A DNA stretch of 64,000 nt, taken from assembly GCF_002631205.1 (NCBI RefSeq), contig NZ_PDLO01000002.1:186001-250000 (forward strand), given 5' to 3'. Shown piece after piece: positions 16,197 to 24,809 of the stretch (the first letter of the stretch is position 1; each line of letters starts with the position of its first letter). Origin of the DNA: Neolewinella marina. Lineage in GTDB: Bacteria > Bacteroidota > Bacteroidia > Chitinophagales > Saprospiraceae. Below the pieces are notes generated by a model, which was not told the DNA's origin, ran no database searches, and saw nothing but the letters and a program-made list of their open reading frames with translations. The translations under genes and the position numbers were made by a program.

Positions 16197-18086
16197 TTAG
16201 TAAGCCCGCTCCCCGCTGCCTTCCATGTAATTCACGAAGGCCCGGTTCACCACCCGGAAACCGCCCGGCGTGGGGTAGTTGCCGCTGAAGTACCAGTCGC
16301 CGTTGTTGTTCGGGCAGGCCTCGCGCAGGTCCTCGATCGTCTGGTAGATCACGTCAACCTTCGGCTTGGTACCCTTGGGCGTCATGATCTGGGCGATCTT
16401 GCTGCTCACGTCCTCGTACTTGAACTGGTCGTAGAGTTCCTTGACCACGTTCTTCTGCTGGTTGTCGGGTTTCTTCAGCTCGGCAAGGGCTTTCTTGTAG
16501 ACCTGCTTCAGCAGCCGCTTTTTCCCTTTCTGTTCTAGCAGGGCCTCCATGGCCTTGAAGGCCACGAACTCGCCCATCTTCGACATGTCGATGCCGTAGC
16601 AGTCGGGGTAACGGATCTGGGGGGCGCTGCTCACGATGATGATGCGCTTCGGCTTCAGTCGGCTCACGATCTTGATGATGGAGTCGCGCATGGTGGTGCC
16701 GCGCACGATGCTGTCGTCCAGCAGCACCAGGGTGTCCACCTCGTCGCGCACGATGCCGTAGGTGACGTCGTAGACGTGGCTGACCATATCGTCGCGGCTG
16801 GAGGTGTCGGCGATGAAGGTGCGGGTCTTGCCGTCCTTCACCACGATCATCTCGTTGCGGACCTTGGTCTTGAGCACTTTGCCGAAGCCCTTCTTGCCGT
16901 CCTTCTTGCGGCGCTTCATTTCTTTCTTGCGCCAGTCGTGGAGCTCGTCCTCCAGTCCCTGGATCATGCCGTAGAAGGCCGTCTCGGCAGTATTCGGGAT
17001 GTAGCTGAACACCGTATTGTCGAAGTCGTACTTCACGGCCTGGGCGACCGACCTGGCCAGGCGGCGGCCGAGTTCCTTCCGCTCCAGATAGATGTCGCGG
17101 TCGTTGCCGCGGCTGAAGTAGATCCGCTCGAAGGAGCAGGCGGCCCGGGGCAGGGGCTTGGTGAAGGGCTCCATGGAGGTCTTGCCGCTCTTCTTGATGA
17201 TGAGGGCGTGGCCGGGTTCGACCTCCTTGATGGAGGCAATGGGGATGTTGAAGACCGTCTGCAGGGCCGGCCGCTCGGAGGCCACGGCCACGAACTCGTC
17301 GTCCTCGAAGTAGAAGGCCGGCCGGATGCCCGCCGGGTCGCGCATCACGAAGGCATCGCCGTGGCCGATCATGCCGCCCATGACGTAGCCACCGTCGAAC
17401 TTCTTGCTGGCGCGCTTCAGCAGCCGCTGCACGTCGAGTTCCTCGGCGATGATGTCGTTGATCTCGATGTTGGTGTAGCCCTCGGGCTTGTGCCAGGTGT
17501 GGATGCGCTGTACCTCGTCGTCGAGGAAGTGGCCAATTTTTTCGAGCACGGTCACCGTGTCCGACTTTTCCTTGGGGTACTGCCCGAGGTCCACCAGCTC
17601 CTGGAAAAGCTCATTGACGTTCGTCAGGTTAAAGTTGCCGGCCACGATCAGGCAGCGCGTCTTCCAGTTGCTCTGCCGCAGGAAGGGGTGGCAGGTTTCG
17701 ATGGCGTTGGTGGAGTGGGTGCCGTAGCGCAGGTGGCCCATCATCAGCTCGCCGGTGTAGGGCAGGTTCTCCTTCATCCACTGCCCGTTGGCCAGCTGCT
17801 TGGGGGTCAGCTCGTCAAATCGGCGGTAGACGCCGCTCCACAGGTCGTCCAGGTAGTTGGAGGCGTTGGAGCGTTTGCGGCTGATGAATTTCTTTCCAGG
17901 GGGGTGGTCCAGCTTGATGGTGGCCATGCCGGCCCCGTCCTGTCCGCGGTTGCGCATCTTGCGCATCAGCAGCTGCAGGCATTTCAGGCCGTGCAGCGGC
18001 GTACCGTACTTCTTGTTGTAGTAATCAAGTGGCTGCTTGAGCCGGATCATTGCAAGACCGCACTCGTGGTGGATGGCTTCACTCAT
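16197..18086 (-). CDS. purF: Amidophosphoribosyltransferase, long form
   Basis: 629 residues from ATG 18086. The N-terminal nucleophile Cys9 (HHECGLAMIRL) is exposed after removal of a short propeptide. A class II glutaminase domain follows (GHLRYGTHSTN, VAGNFNLTN), then a phosphoribosyltransferase domain with the PRPP loop LVLLDDSIVRGTT. It catalyses the first committed step of purine synthesis, turning PRPP and glutamine into phosphoribosylamine. It is about 130 residues longer than the classical enzyme; a Lys-rich insert (RKKEMKRRKKDGKKGFGK) and a C-terminal extension account for this. Cytosolic. The open frame upstream of 18086 is not coding. Confidence 0.92.
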   Translation of the reverse strand: MSEAIHHECGLAMIRLKQPLDYYNKKYGTPLHGLKCLQLLMRKMRNRGQDGAGMATIKLDHPPGKKFISRKRSNASNYLDDLWSGVYRRFDELTPKQLANGQWMKENLPYTGELMMGHLRYGTHSTNAIETCHPFLRQSNWKTRCLIVAGNFNLTNVNELFQELVDLGQYPKEKSDTVTVLEKIGHFLDDEVQRIHTWHKPEGYTNIEINDIIAEELDVQRLLKRASKKFDGGYVMGGMIGHGDAFVMRDPAGIRPAFYFEDDEFVAVASERPALQTVFNIPIASIKEVEPGHALIIKKSGKTSMEPFTKPLPRAACSFERIYFSRGNDRDIYLERKELGRRLARSVAQAVKYDFDNTVFSYIPNTAETAFYGMIQGLEDELHDWRKKEMKRRKKDGKKGFGKVLKTKVRNEMIVVKDGKTRTFIADTSSRDDMVSHVYDVTYGIVRDEVDTLVLLDDSIVRGTTMRDSIIKIVSRLKPKRIIIVSSAPQIRYPDCYGIDMSKMGEFVAFKAMEALLEQKGKKRLLKQVYKKALAELKKPDNQQKNVVKELYDQFKYEDVSSKIAQIMTPKGTKPKVDVIYQTIEDLREACPNNNGDWYFSGNYPTPGGFRVVNRAFVNYMEGSGERAY

Positions 18087-18113
18087 AAGGGGACACCCTT
18101 TTTTCGGGAGGGT

Positions 18114-18121
18114 CAAAGGTA
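18114..18121 (-). promoter_or_regulatory. Perfect -7 element TACCTTTG for purF
   Basis: The minus strand reads TACCTTTG, 27 nt upstream of the purF ATG, giving a leader of about 20 nt. No clear -33 TTG is visible. Confidence 0.5.
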
Positions 18122-18153
18122 CAACGTTTTGTCGGGCACGTGGGGTATACGCC

Positions 18154-18177
18154 GGGCGGCGGCGCGCGGGTGCCACG
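18154..18177 (+). repeat. GC-rich interspersed repeat, copy 1 (GCGCGGGTGCCACG core)
   Basis: It shares GGGCGGCGGnGCGCGGGTGC and the following CACG with 58586-58609. It faces an inverted copy at 18538. Confidence 0.5.
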
Positions 18178-18445
18178 ACGCCCAGCAACCGGCCTCTACC
18201 ATCCGCCCGGAACCCGGCGGCCGGGCCGAACCGCTCTCCAGCGCCCTGTTTCCGGACCGCCACTCCTGTCGTTTACCCTCAAAATTCCGCTGTCTACCCT
18301 CCAGGATCCCACCTACACATAACAATTGCCATTTCCGAGGGGACGCAGCCGGTAAATTCGGGCACATCACCCACCGATTAGCCGATGGGCGAGGTACGCC
18401 GGGGCGATTTCACGGCCCGTTCCATTTTTCCTATTTCCAATCCAC

Positions 18446-18573
18446 TATGAGCACACCCCCTACCTCTGCACTGCATCCTTCGTTACCCACCCCCGGTGCC
18501 CGGCAAGCCTTGGCGCCTGCCTGCTATTGCTGTTCCTGGCACCCGCGCCCGCCGCCGCCCAGGCACTTACCGC
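18446..18573 (+). pseudogene. Possible vestige of a secreted-protein gene (signal peptide only)
   Basis: One frame encodes a convincing signal-peptide core and cleavage site (LLLLFLAPAPAAAQALTA) that ends at TGA 18571-18573. The only nearby ATG (18447) is in a different frame, so a frameshift would be needed to join them. It may be a decayed gene start or chance. Confidence 0.25.
18538..18560 (-). repeat. GC-rich interspersed repeat, inverted copy
   Basis: It reads GGCACCCGCGCCCGCCGCCG on the plus strand, the reverse complement of the 18154 core. Similar inverted copies lie at 19532-19555 and 58721-58743. Confidence 0.5.
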
Positions 18574-18738
18574 ATGACGGTAAATACCTTTCTCAAGTTG
18601 TAATCCCTTAGGCTCATAGTGTTGCGTGCGGTATCGGTGTTGTTGCGCCGGTACCGCTTTTTTGCGGGGGAATGCGAACTTCCGGGGTGCTGCCCACTAA
18701 GCATAAGCGTGCCTCCAATTATTCCCCAACGTTCCCCC

Positions 18739-19527
18739 ATGAAAATCTTCGTCCACCAATTCAACGCCGAACTCGGGGCCGTCGACCGCAACCTGAAGCG
18801 GATCGAAGGCCTGCTGGCAGAGCTCGTCCCCGGAGAAACCGACCTCGTGCTGTTCCCGGAAATGTGCGATACCGGCTACGCCATGGACGTCATCGTGGAG
18901 CGGGCCGTGACCTGGGACGAAAATCACCTCGCGGGCATCAAGCGGGAGGCGGCACGACTCGGCGCTACCGTGGTAGTCGGCGTCTCCGAACGCACCGGCA
19001 ACGATGTCTTCAACACCGCGGCCGTGATCGACGCCGCCGGCAAGCTGGCCTGTAAGTACCGCAAGACCCACCTGGTTTCCATTGCCCCCATCCACGAAGA
19101 CCGCTACCTCACCCCCGGCGGTGCCCTGGGCTTTTTCGCGGCGGGTGGTACCAATTTCGGCGTGATGACCTGCTACGAGCTCCGTTTCCCGGAAGTAGCC
19201 CGCACCCTCACGCTACGGGGTGCCCGGGTGCTGCTGGTCCCGACGGCCTGGCCCGCCGTGCGGGTGGAACACCTGACCAGCCTGTTGCGGGCCCGCGCCA
19301 TCGAGAACCAGGTATTCGTGGTTTGTGCCGGCCGGGTGGGCACCGACGCGGGCACCACCTTCTCCGGCAACAGTATGATCATCGACCCCAACGGAACGGT
19401 GTTGGCCCGCGGCTCGGCCGGGACGGAGGAATGGATCAGCGCGGACATTGACCTCGCCGCCGTCGACGCCTCCCGGGAAAGGATCGCGGCCCTGGACGAG
19501 CGACGGCCCCGGCTTTACGACTTATGA
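18739..19527 (+). CDS. Carbon-nitrogen hydrolase (nitrilase superfamily, omega-amidase-like)
   Basis: 262 residues from ATG 18739 (MKIFVHQFNAELGAVDRNL). The catalytic triad is complete: Glu41 in LFPEMCDTGY, Lys109 in CKYRKTHLV and Cys145 in VMTCYELRFPE. The pattern fits the Nit/omega-amidase (YafV-like) branch, which hydrolyses alpha-keto acid monoamides such as 2-oxoglutaramate and acts in metabolite repair. Cytosolic, single domain of normal length. A longer open frame upstream is not supported. It is a single gene, with a GC-rich repeat directly after its stop. Confidence 0.88.
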   Translation: MKIFVHQFNAELGAVDRNLKRIEGLLAELVPGETDLVLFPEMCDTGYAMDVIVERAVTWDENHLAGIKREAARLGATVVVGVSERTGNDVFNTAAVIDAAGKLACKYRKTHLVSIAPIHEDRYLTPGGALGFFAAGGTNFGVMTCYELRFPEVARTLTLRGARVLLVPTAWPAVRVEHLTSLLRARAIENQVFVVCAGRVGTDAGTTFSGNSMIIDPNGTVLARGSAGTEEWISADIDLAAVDASRERIAALDERRPRLYDL

Positions 19528-19531
19528 TTCC

Positions 19532-19555
19532 GGCACCCGCGCGCCGCCGCCCCCG
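19532..19555 (-). repeat. GC-rich interspersed repeat, copy downstream of the amidase gene
   Basis: GGCACCCGCGCGCCGCCGCC core, in the same family as 18538 and 58721. It lies 4 nt after a stop codon and may double as a terminator. Confidence 0.4.
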
Positions 19556-19631
19556 TTCAGAAAGCCCCCCGGAGCGCAAACATATCCCGCCGGAATGACC
19601 TGCATAGGTACCACCCTCAATCCGTATCGTC

Positions 19632-19922
19632 ATGGCCAACTGTGAATTCCCCATCACCTTCCACCAGTCCGTCGAGGAGCTCGTCGCACGCTTCGATGAG
19701 GCCATCACCGCCCGGGGCGGACAGTTCTCCGGCGACGCGGACCAGGCGACGTTTACCATCCCCACCGCCCGCGGCCCGGTAGAGGGCAGCTACCGCACGG
19801 AGGACAATACCTTTCACTTCATCCTCACCGCCATGCCCGACGGCCTCACCTGCCACAAGGCCGACAACACCTTCCGCAGCCTGATCGGCTCGCCGCCGGA
19901 TTTGTCGCTGGATTTTCTCTAA
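19632..19922 (+). CDS. Small conserved-looking hypothetical protein
   Basis: 96 residues with no signal or TM. The sequence alternates beta strands (FPITFHQ, ATFTIPTARGPVEGSYR, NTFHFILTAMPDGLTC) with a long first helix (SVEELVARFDEAITARGG). It loosely recalls the small PHA-granule-region/SRPBCC-like fold, but I do not assign it. Independent, with its own upstream region. Confidence 0.65.
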   Translation: MANCEFPITFHQSVEELVARFDEAITARGGQFSGDADQATFTIPTARGPVEGSYRTEDNTFHFILTAMPDGLTCHKADNTFRSLIGSPPDLSLDFL

Positions 19923-19945
19923 GCCGACCGCAGAGTCCCACAGGC

Positions 19946-19976
19946 TTGCCCGCTGTCCTTTCCGGGCCTATCTTAT
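19946..19976 (+). promoter_or_regulatory. Promoter TTG-N20-TATCTTAT for the M20 peptidase
   Basis: TTG 19946-19948 and TATCTTAT 19969-19976 have canonical spacing. The start codon 20053 lies about 76 nt downstream, so this mRNA has a real leader. Confidence 0.55.
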
Positions 19977-20052
19977 AGGTCTACCCTGATTCGTGCTGCA
20001 AGGTCTCCACTCCCGGAGTCGTGCCGATTGCCGGACCGGAAATCACGAAGCT

Positions 20053-21492
20053 ATGCGGGCCGCCACGACCATCCGTTACCTGTTCCCCCTGCTGTTGCTC
20101 AGCAGCGGCTACTTCCATGCCCAACCGCCCGCGATCCGCCACCTCGGACAGCCGCTGGACCTGCCTTCGGTGCTCAGCGAGTACATCAAGTACCCATCCG
20201 TCAGCGGGAGCGAGAAAGCGGCCGGTGATTTCCTGAGAACCCTGTGCGCCGAAAACGGACTCCACATCACGCCCATGGGGGAAGCGGACGGCAACTACAA
20301 CTTTGCCGCCTCCATCCGTCCGCTGGAGGCGGGATTGCCGAACATCATCTTTCTGAACCACATCGACGTGGTGCCCGCCGAAGACCCCAGCACCTGGGAA
20401 CACCCTCCGTATGCCGGTACCGTCACCGAGACGGAAGTATGGGGGCGGGGCGCCTTCGACAACAAGGGAGTGGCTATGATACAACTGTCCACCGTGCTGG
20501 AGGCCCAGGCCAGCTACCGTGGGCAACCCATCCCCTACAACGTGACGTTGCTGGCCGTTTCCTGCGAGGAAAACCAGTGCGCGGGGGGAGCCCGGTACGT
20601 AGTGGAAAACTACCTGCAGCTCCTGAATCCGGCGGTAGTCATCGGCGAAGGGCCACCCGCCGTTACAGAAGTCCTCCGGCGGTTCCCGGAGCGGGAGATA
20701 TTCGGCATTTCCGTAGCCCACAAGAATGCCCTGTGGCTTAAACTGGAAGTCTCCGTGGAAACCACTGGCCACGGGTCCATCACCCCACTGAAGTACGCCA
20801 ACCGGGAAATGGTGACGGCCCTGAACCGCCTGCTGCGCAAGCGGCAGCGGGGTATTTATACCGACCTGAATGTATCCCTGCTGCGCCAACTCGGCCGGAT
20901 GGAAAAGGGCGTCACGGGCTTCGTCATGAAGCACCCGCGCATGTTCAGGCCGCTGCTGATGGCGCAACTGCGAAAGCAACCGGAGATCTTCGCGCTGTTT
21001 TCCAACACCATCACGCTGACCGGCCTCGACAGTCGGAATGAGGTGGTCAATATTCTGGCGCCGACCGCTACGGCGTTGCTGGATTGCCGCCTGTTGCCAA
21101 TGACTTCTCCGGAAAAGTTCCTGGCGCGGCTTGAGCGACGGATGAATAACCCGGACATCAGGATCACCGTCCTCAAGCAAATGCCGGAAACCCTGCCATC
21201 AAGCCCCCGGAGCCCCTTCTTTCAATACCTCTCCGCGAGCATCCGGGAACACTACCTCGACAGCGAGGTGGCCAGCATCTTCCTGCCAAGTTCTTCCGAC
21301 CTGGGGCTCTTCCGTTCCCATGGTGTACCCGCTTTCGCCTCAGTGCCCGTCCGGCTGGATCGCAGCTACCTCGACCGGGTGCACAACAGGGACGAGCACA
21401 TACCCCACGCCATCCTGCACGAGGGCCCGAAGGTCTACACCACCTTTCTGCAAAAGTGCATGGGTGAAATAAATGTCGGTTCGACAAATTAA
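20053..21492 (+). CDS. Secreted M20-family metallopeptidase
   Basis: 479 residues from ATG 20053, whose product begins with a signal peptide (IRYLFPLLLLSSGYFHAQ); the frame is open from 19993 but that part lacks signal character. The dinuclear zinc site has LNHIDVV (His103, Asp105), the bridging Asp136 in GRGAFDNKG, and catalytic Glu172/Glu173 in SCEENQ, followed by a C-terminal zinc ligand region. It is a predicted periplasmic carboxypeptidase/aminoacylase-type enzyme. A dimerisation domain is inserted as usual. It is followed by the cytochrome lipoprotein gene, which has its own promoter. Confidence 0.92.
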   Translation: MRAATTIRYLFPLLLLSSGYFHAQPPAIRHLGQPLDLPSVLSEYIKYPSVSGSEKAAGDFLRTLCAENGLHITPMGEADGNYNFAASIRPLEAGLPNIIFLNHIDVVPAEDPSTWEHPPYAGTVTETEVWGRGAFDNKGVAMIQLSTVLEAQASYRGQPIPYNVTLLAVSCEENQCAGGARYVVENYLQLLNPAVVIGEGPPAVTEVLRRFPEREIFGISVAHKNALWLKLEVSVETTGHGSITPLKYANREMVTALNRLLRKRQRGIYTDLNVSLLRQLGRMEKGVTGFVMKHPRMFRPLLMAQLRKQPEIFALFSNTITLTGLDSRNEVVNILAPTATALLDCRLLPMTSPEKFLARLERRMNNPDIRITVLKQMPETLPSSPRSPFFQYLSASIREHYLDSEVASIFLPSSSDLGLFRSHGVPAFASVPVRLDRSYLDRVHNRDEHIPHAILHEGPKVYTTFLQKCMGEINVGSTN

Positions 21493-21504
21493 GTCCGGAA
21501 ACCC

Positions 21505-21536
21505 TTGCGCCTGCCCCCGGCTGCGCTCTATCTTGG
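21505..21536 (+). promoter_or_regulatory. Promoter TTG-N21-TATCTTGG for the cytochrome lipoprotein gene
   Basis: TTG 21505-21507 and TATCTTGG 21529-21536, about 50 nt before ATG 21587. Confidence 0.5.
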
Positions 21537-21586
21537 GCCGCACGTTACGCTGCCCGTGGCTGCCGCGGGTAAAAACCTGTTCTGTT

Positions 21587-24226
21587 ATGTTGTCTCGTTC
21601 CTGGCTTGGCTTTGGCCTGCTTAACCTTTTGTTGCTGGCCGCCTGCGGCTCCGACCGGCCGGTGTCTACCACTGCCGACCTGGCTGAATTCGACGAATAC
21701 TTCACGCCTTCCGCGGACAGTGCCTCCCTCGTCATGGAGAACATCGCCGGCCCGGAGATCGTCCCCAGCCCAGCCTGCCTGGCGGTACTCCCCACCGGCG
21801 AAGTATTTGTGGGGGTGGATAAAATGGGTTCCCTCGGCAAGGACCCCGGCTACGGCAGCATCGTCCGCCTGGTCGACGCCGACAACGACGGCACCTACGA
21901 GTCGCACACGGAATTCACCCGGGTGGACAACCCCCGGGGCATCATGGCCGTCGGTGACCGCGTCTACGTACTGCACACCGCCTTCGAGGGCGACGACGAC
22001 GTGGCGACGGGCATGGACCTGGTCGTTTTCGAGGACAAAGACCGCGACGGCGTAGCTGACGGCCCCGCCACTCCCCTGATCAAGCACATCAGCTCCCCCA
22101 CCCCCCTCAGCGACCGGGGTACGGACCACGCCACCAACGGCATCCGGATGGGCATCGACGGATGGATCTACATCGCGGTGGGCGACTTCGGCTACCACGA
22201 GGCCACCGACCGCTCCGGCAACAAGCACACCATGCTCGGCGGTGGCATCGTGAGGGTGCGCCCGGACGGCACGGAGATGGAGGTGTACGCCCACGGCACC
22301 CGCAACATCTACGACGTGGCCATCGACCCCTTCATGAACATCTTCACCCGCGGCAACACCAACGACGGTGGCGGGTGGAACGTGCGCTTCATCCACTACC
22401 TCCAGAGCGGGGAGTACGGCTACCCTACTCTCTTCAAGCACTTCACGGATGAGATCCTGCCGGCTTTGGTCGACGTGGGCGGCGGATCAGGCACCGGCAG
22501 CTACTTCCTGGACGACAACCGCTGGCCGGCCCGCTACAACCACGTGCCCCTGATGGCCGACTGGGGCCGGAACCAGCTCTACATCCACCGGGTGGAACGG
22601 GACGGGCCTACTTTCACCCAGACGGAGGAGCCGTTCATCGAACTCCCCCAGATCACCGACGTGGACGTTGACGGCTCCGGCCGGATGTTCCTGGCTGCCT
22701 GGGACGGTGCCGGCTACCGCGGCAGCCCCGACAAGGGCTACGTGGTGAAGGTGGTGCCGGAGGGCTGGTCCTACGAGCCGTTTCCCGAATTGCGGACGGC
22801 CTCCGTGGCCCGGCTCGGAGAACTCCTGCGGGCGGGTAATTCCGTCACCCGCTTCCACGCCCAACAGGAACTGCTGAACCGCCCCGCCGAAGAAGCCGCC
22901 GCCGCGGCCTGGACCGTGGCGAGCGACCCTACCCAGTCGCTGGCCGCCCGGGTAGCCGGCGTGTATACCTACGCCCAGATCACCTGCGGCGAGGGTACGG
23001 AAAAGCTGCTTGAGCTGAGCGAAGAAAACAAGATGCGGGAGTTCGCCCTCCGCGCCCTGGCCGACCGGAAAAGCTGTCTGGCCTCCGTACCCCTCGAACC
23101 CTTCCTCACCGCCGTCCACGACGCCAACCCCCGGGTGCAGGCAGCCGCCATCGTAGCCCTGGGCCGCCTCGGCCGTCCGGAAGCCGCACCTACGCTGCTG
23201 GAAGTTTCCGTACCCGCCTCCCTGAAAGCACCCGCCGCCGGCACGGAAGGCCCCCACGCCACCCCCAATGCTGGTGTTGTCCTGCCCCACCTGGCGGTCC
23301 GTTCCCTGGTGGAATTAAAGGCCGTGGACGCCGCGGTCGCTGCCATCGACGACAATCCCCGGCTGGCGCTGTGGACCCTTCGCTACCTTCACGACCCCGC
23401 CGCCGTGGAGGGGCTGACCACCGCCTACGCTAAGCAGGACGACCCCGAACTCCAGCAAGAGATCCTGAACACCCTGGCCCGCCTCTACCACCGGGAGGCA
23501 CCCTACAAGGGCGACTGGTGGTGGAGCACCCGCCCGGACACCCACGGCCCCTACTACAAGGGTGAAAGCTGGGAATCCTCGGAACGCATCAAGTCCTTTC
23601 TCCTCCAAGAAGCCGACGCCGGAAAATCCGAAAAGGCGGCCTTCTTCGCCGGCCTGAACGACCGCTACCGCCTGGGCATCGACGAGTTGGGCAGCGTGGA
23701 AACCGAGGAAGCCATTGCGGAAACCGAGGTAGACCTCTCCGCCATCTCCAAGGAGAAGGGGCAGGTAGGCAAGGCCTCCATCGAGGACGTCATCCTGGCC
23801 CTGGCCGAACTGGAGGGCGACCCCGCCCGTGGCAAGGAACTCTTCGTGAGCCAGGGCTGTATGGCGTGCCACAGCATCGAAAAAGGGCAGGTGATGAAGG
23901 GGCCTTTCATGGGGCAGATCGGGTCCATCATGTCGCGCGACCAGATCGCGGAGTCGATCCTGAAACCCAACGCCTCCATTTCCCAGGGCTTCTCTTCCTA
24001 CCTCATCGAGACCCGCGACGGGGAGGCCCACGTGGGCTTCGTCACCGCCGAATCCGCCGATGCCCTGACCATCCGCGACGTGGCCGGCAACAGCGCCCGG
24101 TTGAAGAAGAGCGACATCACCAACCGGGAGGAACTGCCAATGTCGATGATGCCGGAAGGCCTGGCCAACGCCCTCTCCTTTGAGGAACTCGCTTCTTTGG
24201 TAACTTACCTGGCACAACAGAAATAG
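21587..24226 (+). CDS. PVC-type propeller/HEAT/cytochrome c lipoprotein
   Basis: 879 residues from ATG 21587, whose product has a lipobox (LLLLAACG, Cys20). Domains in order: a GSDH-like beta-propeller (about 50-400; GIRMGIDGWIYIAVGDFGY, HGTRNIYDVAIDPFMNIF), HEAT-like helices (about 410-640), and a C-terminal cytochrome c domain with GCMACHSI (haem Cys758/Cys761, His762) and a likely distal Met in SMMPEG (about 852). This architecture is common in Planctomycetes and Bacteroidota and is thought to oxidise sugars or alcohols and pass electrons to the haem, but no substrate is established. Probably anchored to the periplasmic or outer face. Followed after 11 nt by an SRPBCC gene. Confidence 0.88.
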   Translation: MLSRSWLGFGLLNLLLLAACGSDRPVSTTADLAEFDEYFTPSADSASLVMENIAGPEIVPSPACLAVLPTGEVFVGVDKMGSLGKDPGYGSIVRLVDADNDGTYESHTEFTRVDNPRGIMAVGDRVYVLHTAFEGDDDVATGMDLVVFEDKDRDGVADGPATPLIKHISSPTPLSDRGTDHATNGIRMGIDGWIYIAVGDFGYHEATDRSGNKHTMLGGGIVRVRPDGTEMEVYAHGTRNIYDVAIDPFMNIFTRGNTNDGGGWNVRFIHYLQSGEYGYPTLFKHFTDEILPALVDVGGGSGTGSYFLDDNRWPARYNHVPLMADWGRNQLYIHRVERDGPTFTQTEEPFIELPQITDVDVDGSGRMFLAAWDGAGYRGSPDKGYVVKVVPEGWSYEPFPELRTASVARLGELLRAGNSVTRFHAQQELLNRPAEEAAAAAWTVASDPTQSLAARVAGVYTYAQITCGEGTEKLLELSEENKMREFALRALADRKSCLASVPLEPFLTAVHDANPRVQAAAIVALGRLGRPEAAPTLLEVSVPASLKAPAAGTEGPHATPNAGVVLPHLAVRSLVELKAVDAAVAAIDDNPRLALWTLRYLHDPAAVEGLTTAYAKQDDPELQQEILNTLARLYHREAPYKGDWWWSTRPDTHGPYYKGESWESSERIKSFLLQEADAGKSEKAAFFAGLNDRYRLGIDELGSVETEEAIAETEVDLSAISKEKGQVGKASIEDVILALAELEGDPARGKELFVSQGCMACHSIEKGQVMKGPFMGQIGSIMSRDQIAESILKPNASISQGFSSYLIETRDGEAHVGFVTAESADALTIRDVAGNSARLKKSDITNREELPMSMMPEGLANALSFEELASLVTYLAQQK

Positions 24227-24237
24227 ACCGTCCTCAT

Positions 24238-24666
24238 ATGGCCACCGACCCGATCACCGTCCGCACCACCGCCCGGGCTCCCCGCGACCTTACCTGGCAC
24301 TACTACACCGACTCCGACCACATCGTCAACTGGAACTTCGCTTCCAGCGACTGGCACTGCCCGGCGGCGGAGAACGACCTCCGGATCGGCGGCGACTTCC
24401 GGATTACCATGGCGGCCCGGGACGGCAGCATGAGTTTCGACATGGCCGGCACCTACAATGCGGTGCAACCGGAAAAACACCTGGCCTACACCTTCACCAA
24501 CGGCCGGCGGGTGACGGTTGACTTTGCGGAGGAAGGGGGGGCAACCGAAGTCACCGTTACTTTTGACCCCGAAAATGAATACCCCCTGGAGCAGCAGCGG
24601 GAGGGCTGGCAGGCCATTCTGGATAACTTCGGCCGCTACGCCGGGGAACAGGCCGCTCAAGGATAG
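24238..24666 (+). CDS. SRPBCC/AHSA1-family protein
   Basis: 142 residues. It has an AHSA1-type START-like fold (ITVRTTARAPRDLTWHYYTD, HIVNWNFASSDWHCP, GDFRITMAARDG, GGATEVTVTFDPE, GWQAILDNFGRYAG). Such proteins bind hydrophobic ligands in a cavity; no function can be assigned. Cytosolic. It starts 11 nt after the cytochrome gene, so co-transcription is likely, although the product would act in another compartment. Confidence 0.9.
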   Translation: MATDPITVRTTARAPRDLTWHYYTDSDHIVNWNFASSDWHCPAAENDLRIGGDFRITMAARDGSMSFDMAGTYNAVQPEKHLAYTFTNGRRVTVDFAEEGGATEVTVTFDPENEYPLEQQREGWQAILDNFGRYAGEQAAQG

Positions 24667-24809
24667 CCACTCCGGGATCGATTGTCGGATTGAAGTCTGC
24701 ACCCCATTTACTTTCCTTTCCAAAGAACTTAAGGAACAGGCTTTCGTAGAAGAGGTAGCCCTGCATTATACCAGTACGGAGGTGCAGACAGGCCTACAAC
24801 CTCCTGAGC

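Larger units (their letters stand above)
18087..18738. other. 652-nt intergenic region between purF and the amidase gene
   Basis: It holds the purF promoter, an inverted pair of a GC-rich repeat (18154-18177 and 18538-18560), and a short stretch at about 18446-18573 that reads as a signal peptide (GACLLLLFLAPAPAAAQA) with no start codon in frame and a TGA right after it. No intact gene is apparent. A small hairpin (TTACCG/CGGTAA) lies near 18564-18582. Confidence 0.5.

Noticed and set aside
18619-18738. N-terminal extension of the amidase gene
   Set aside because: The extension is Cys/Pro-rich with no similarity to the family, while Met 18739 begins the conserved domain exactly.
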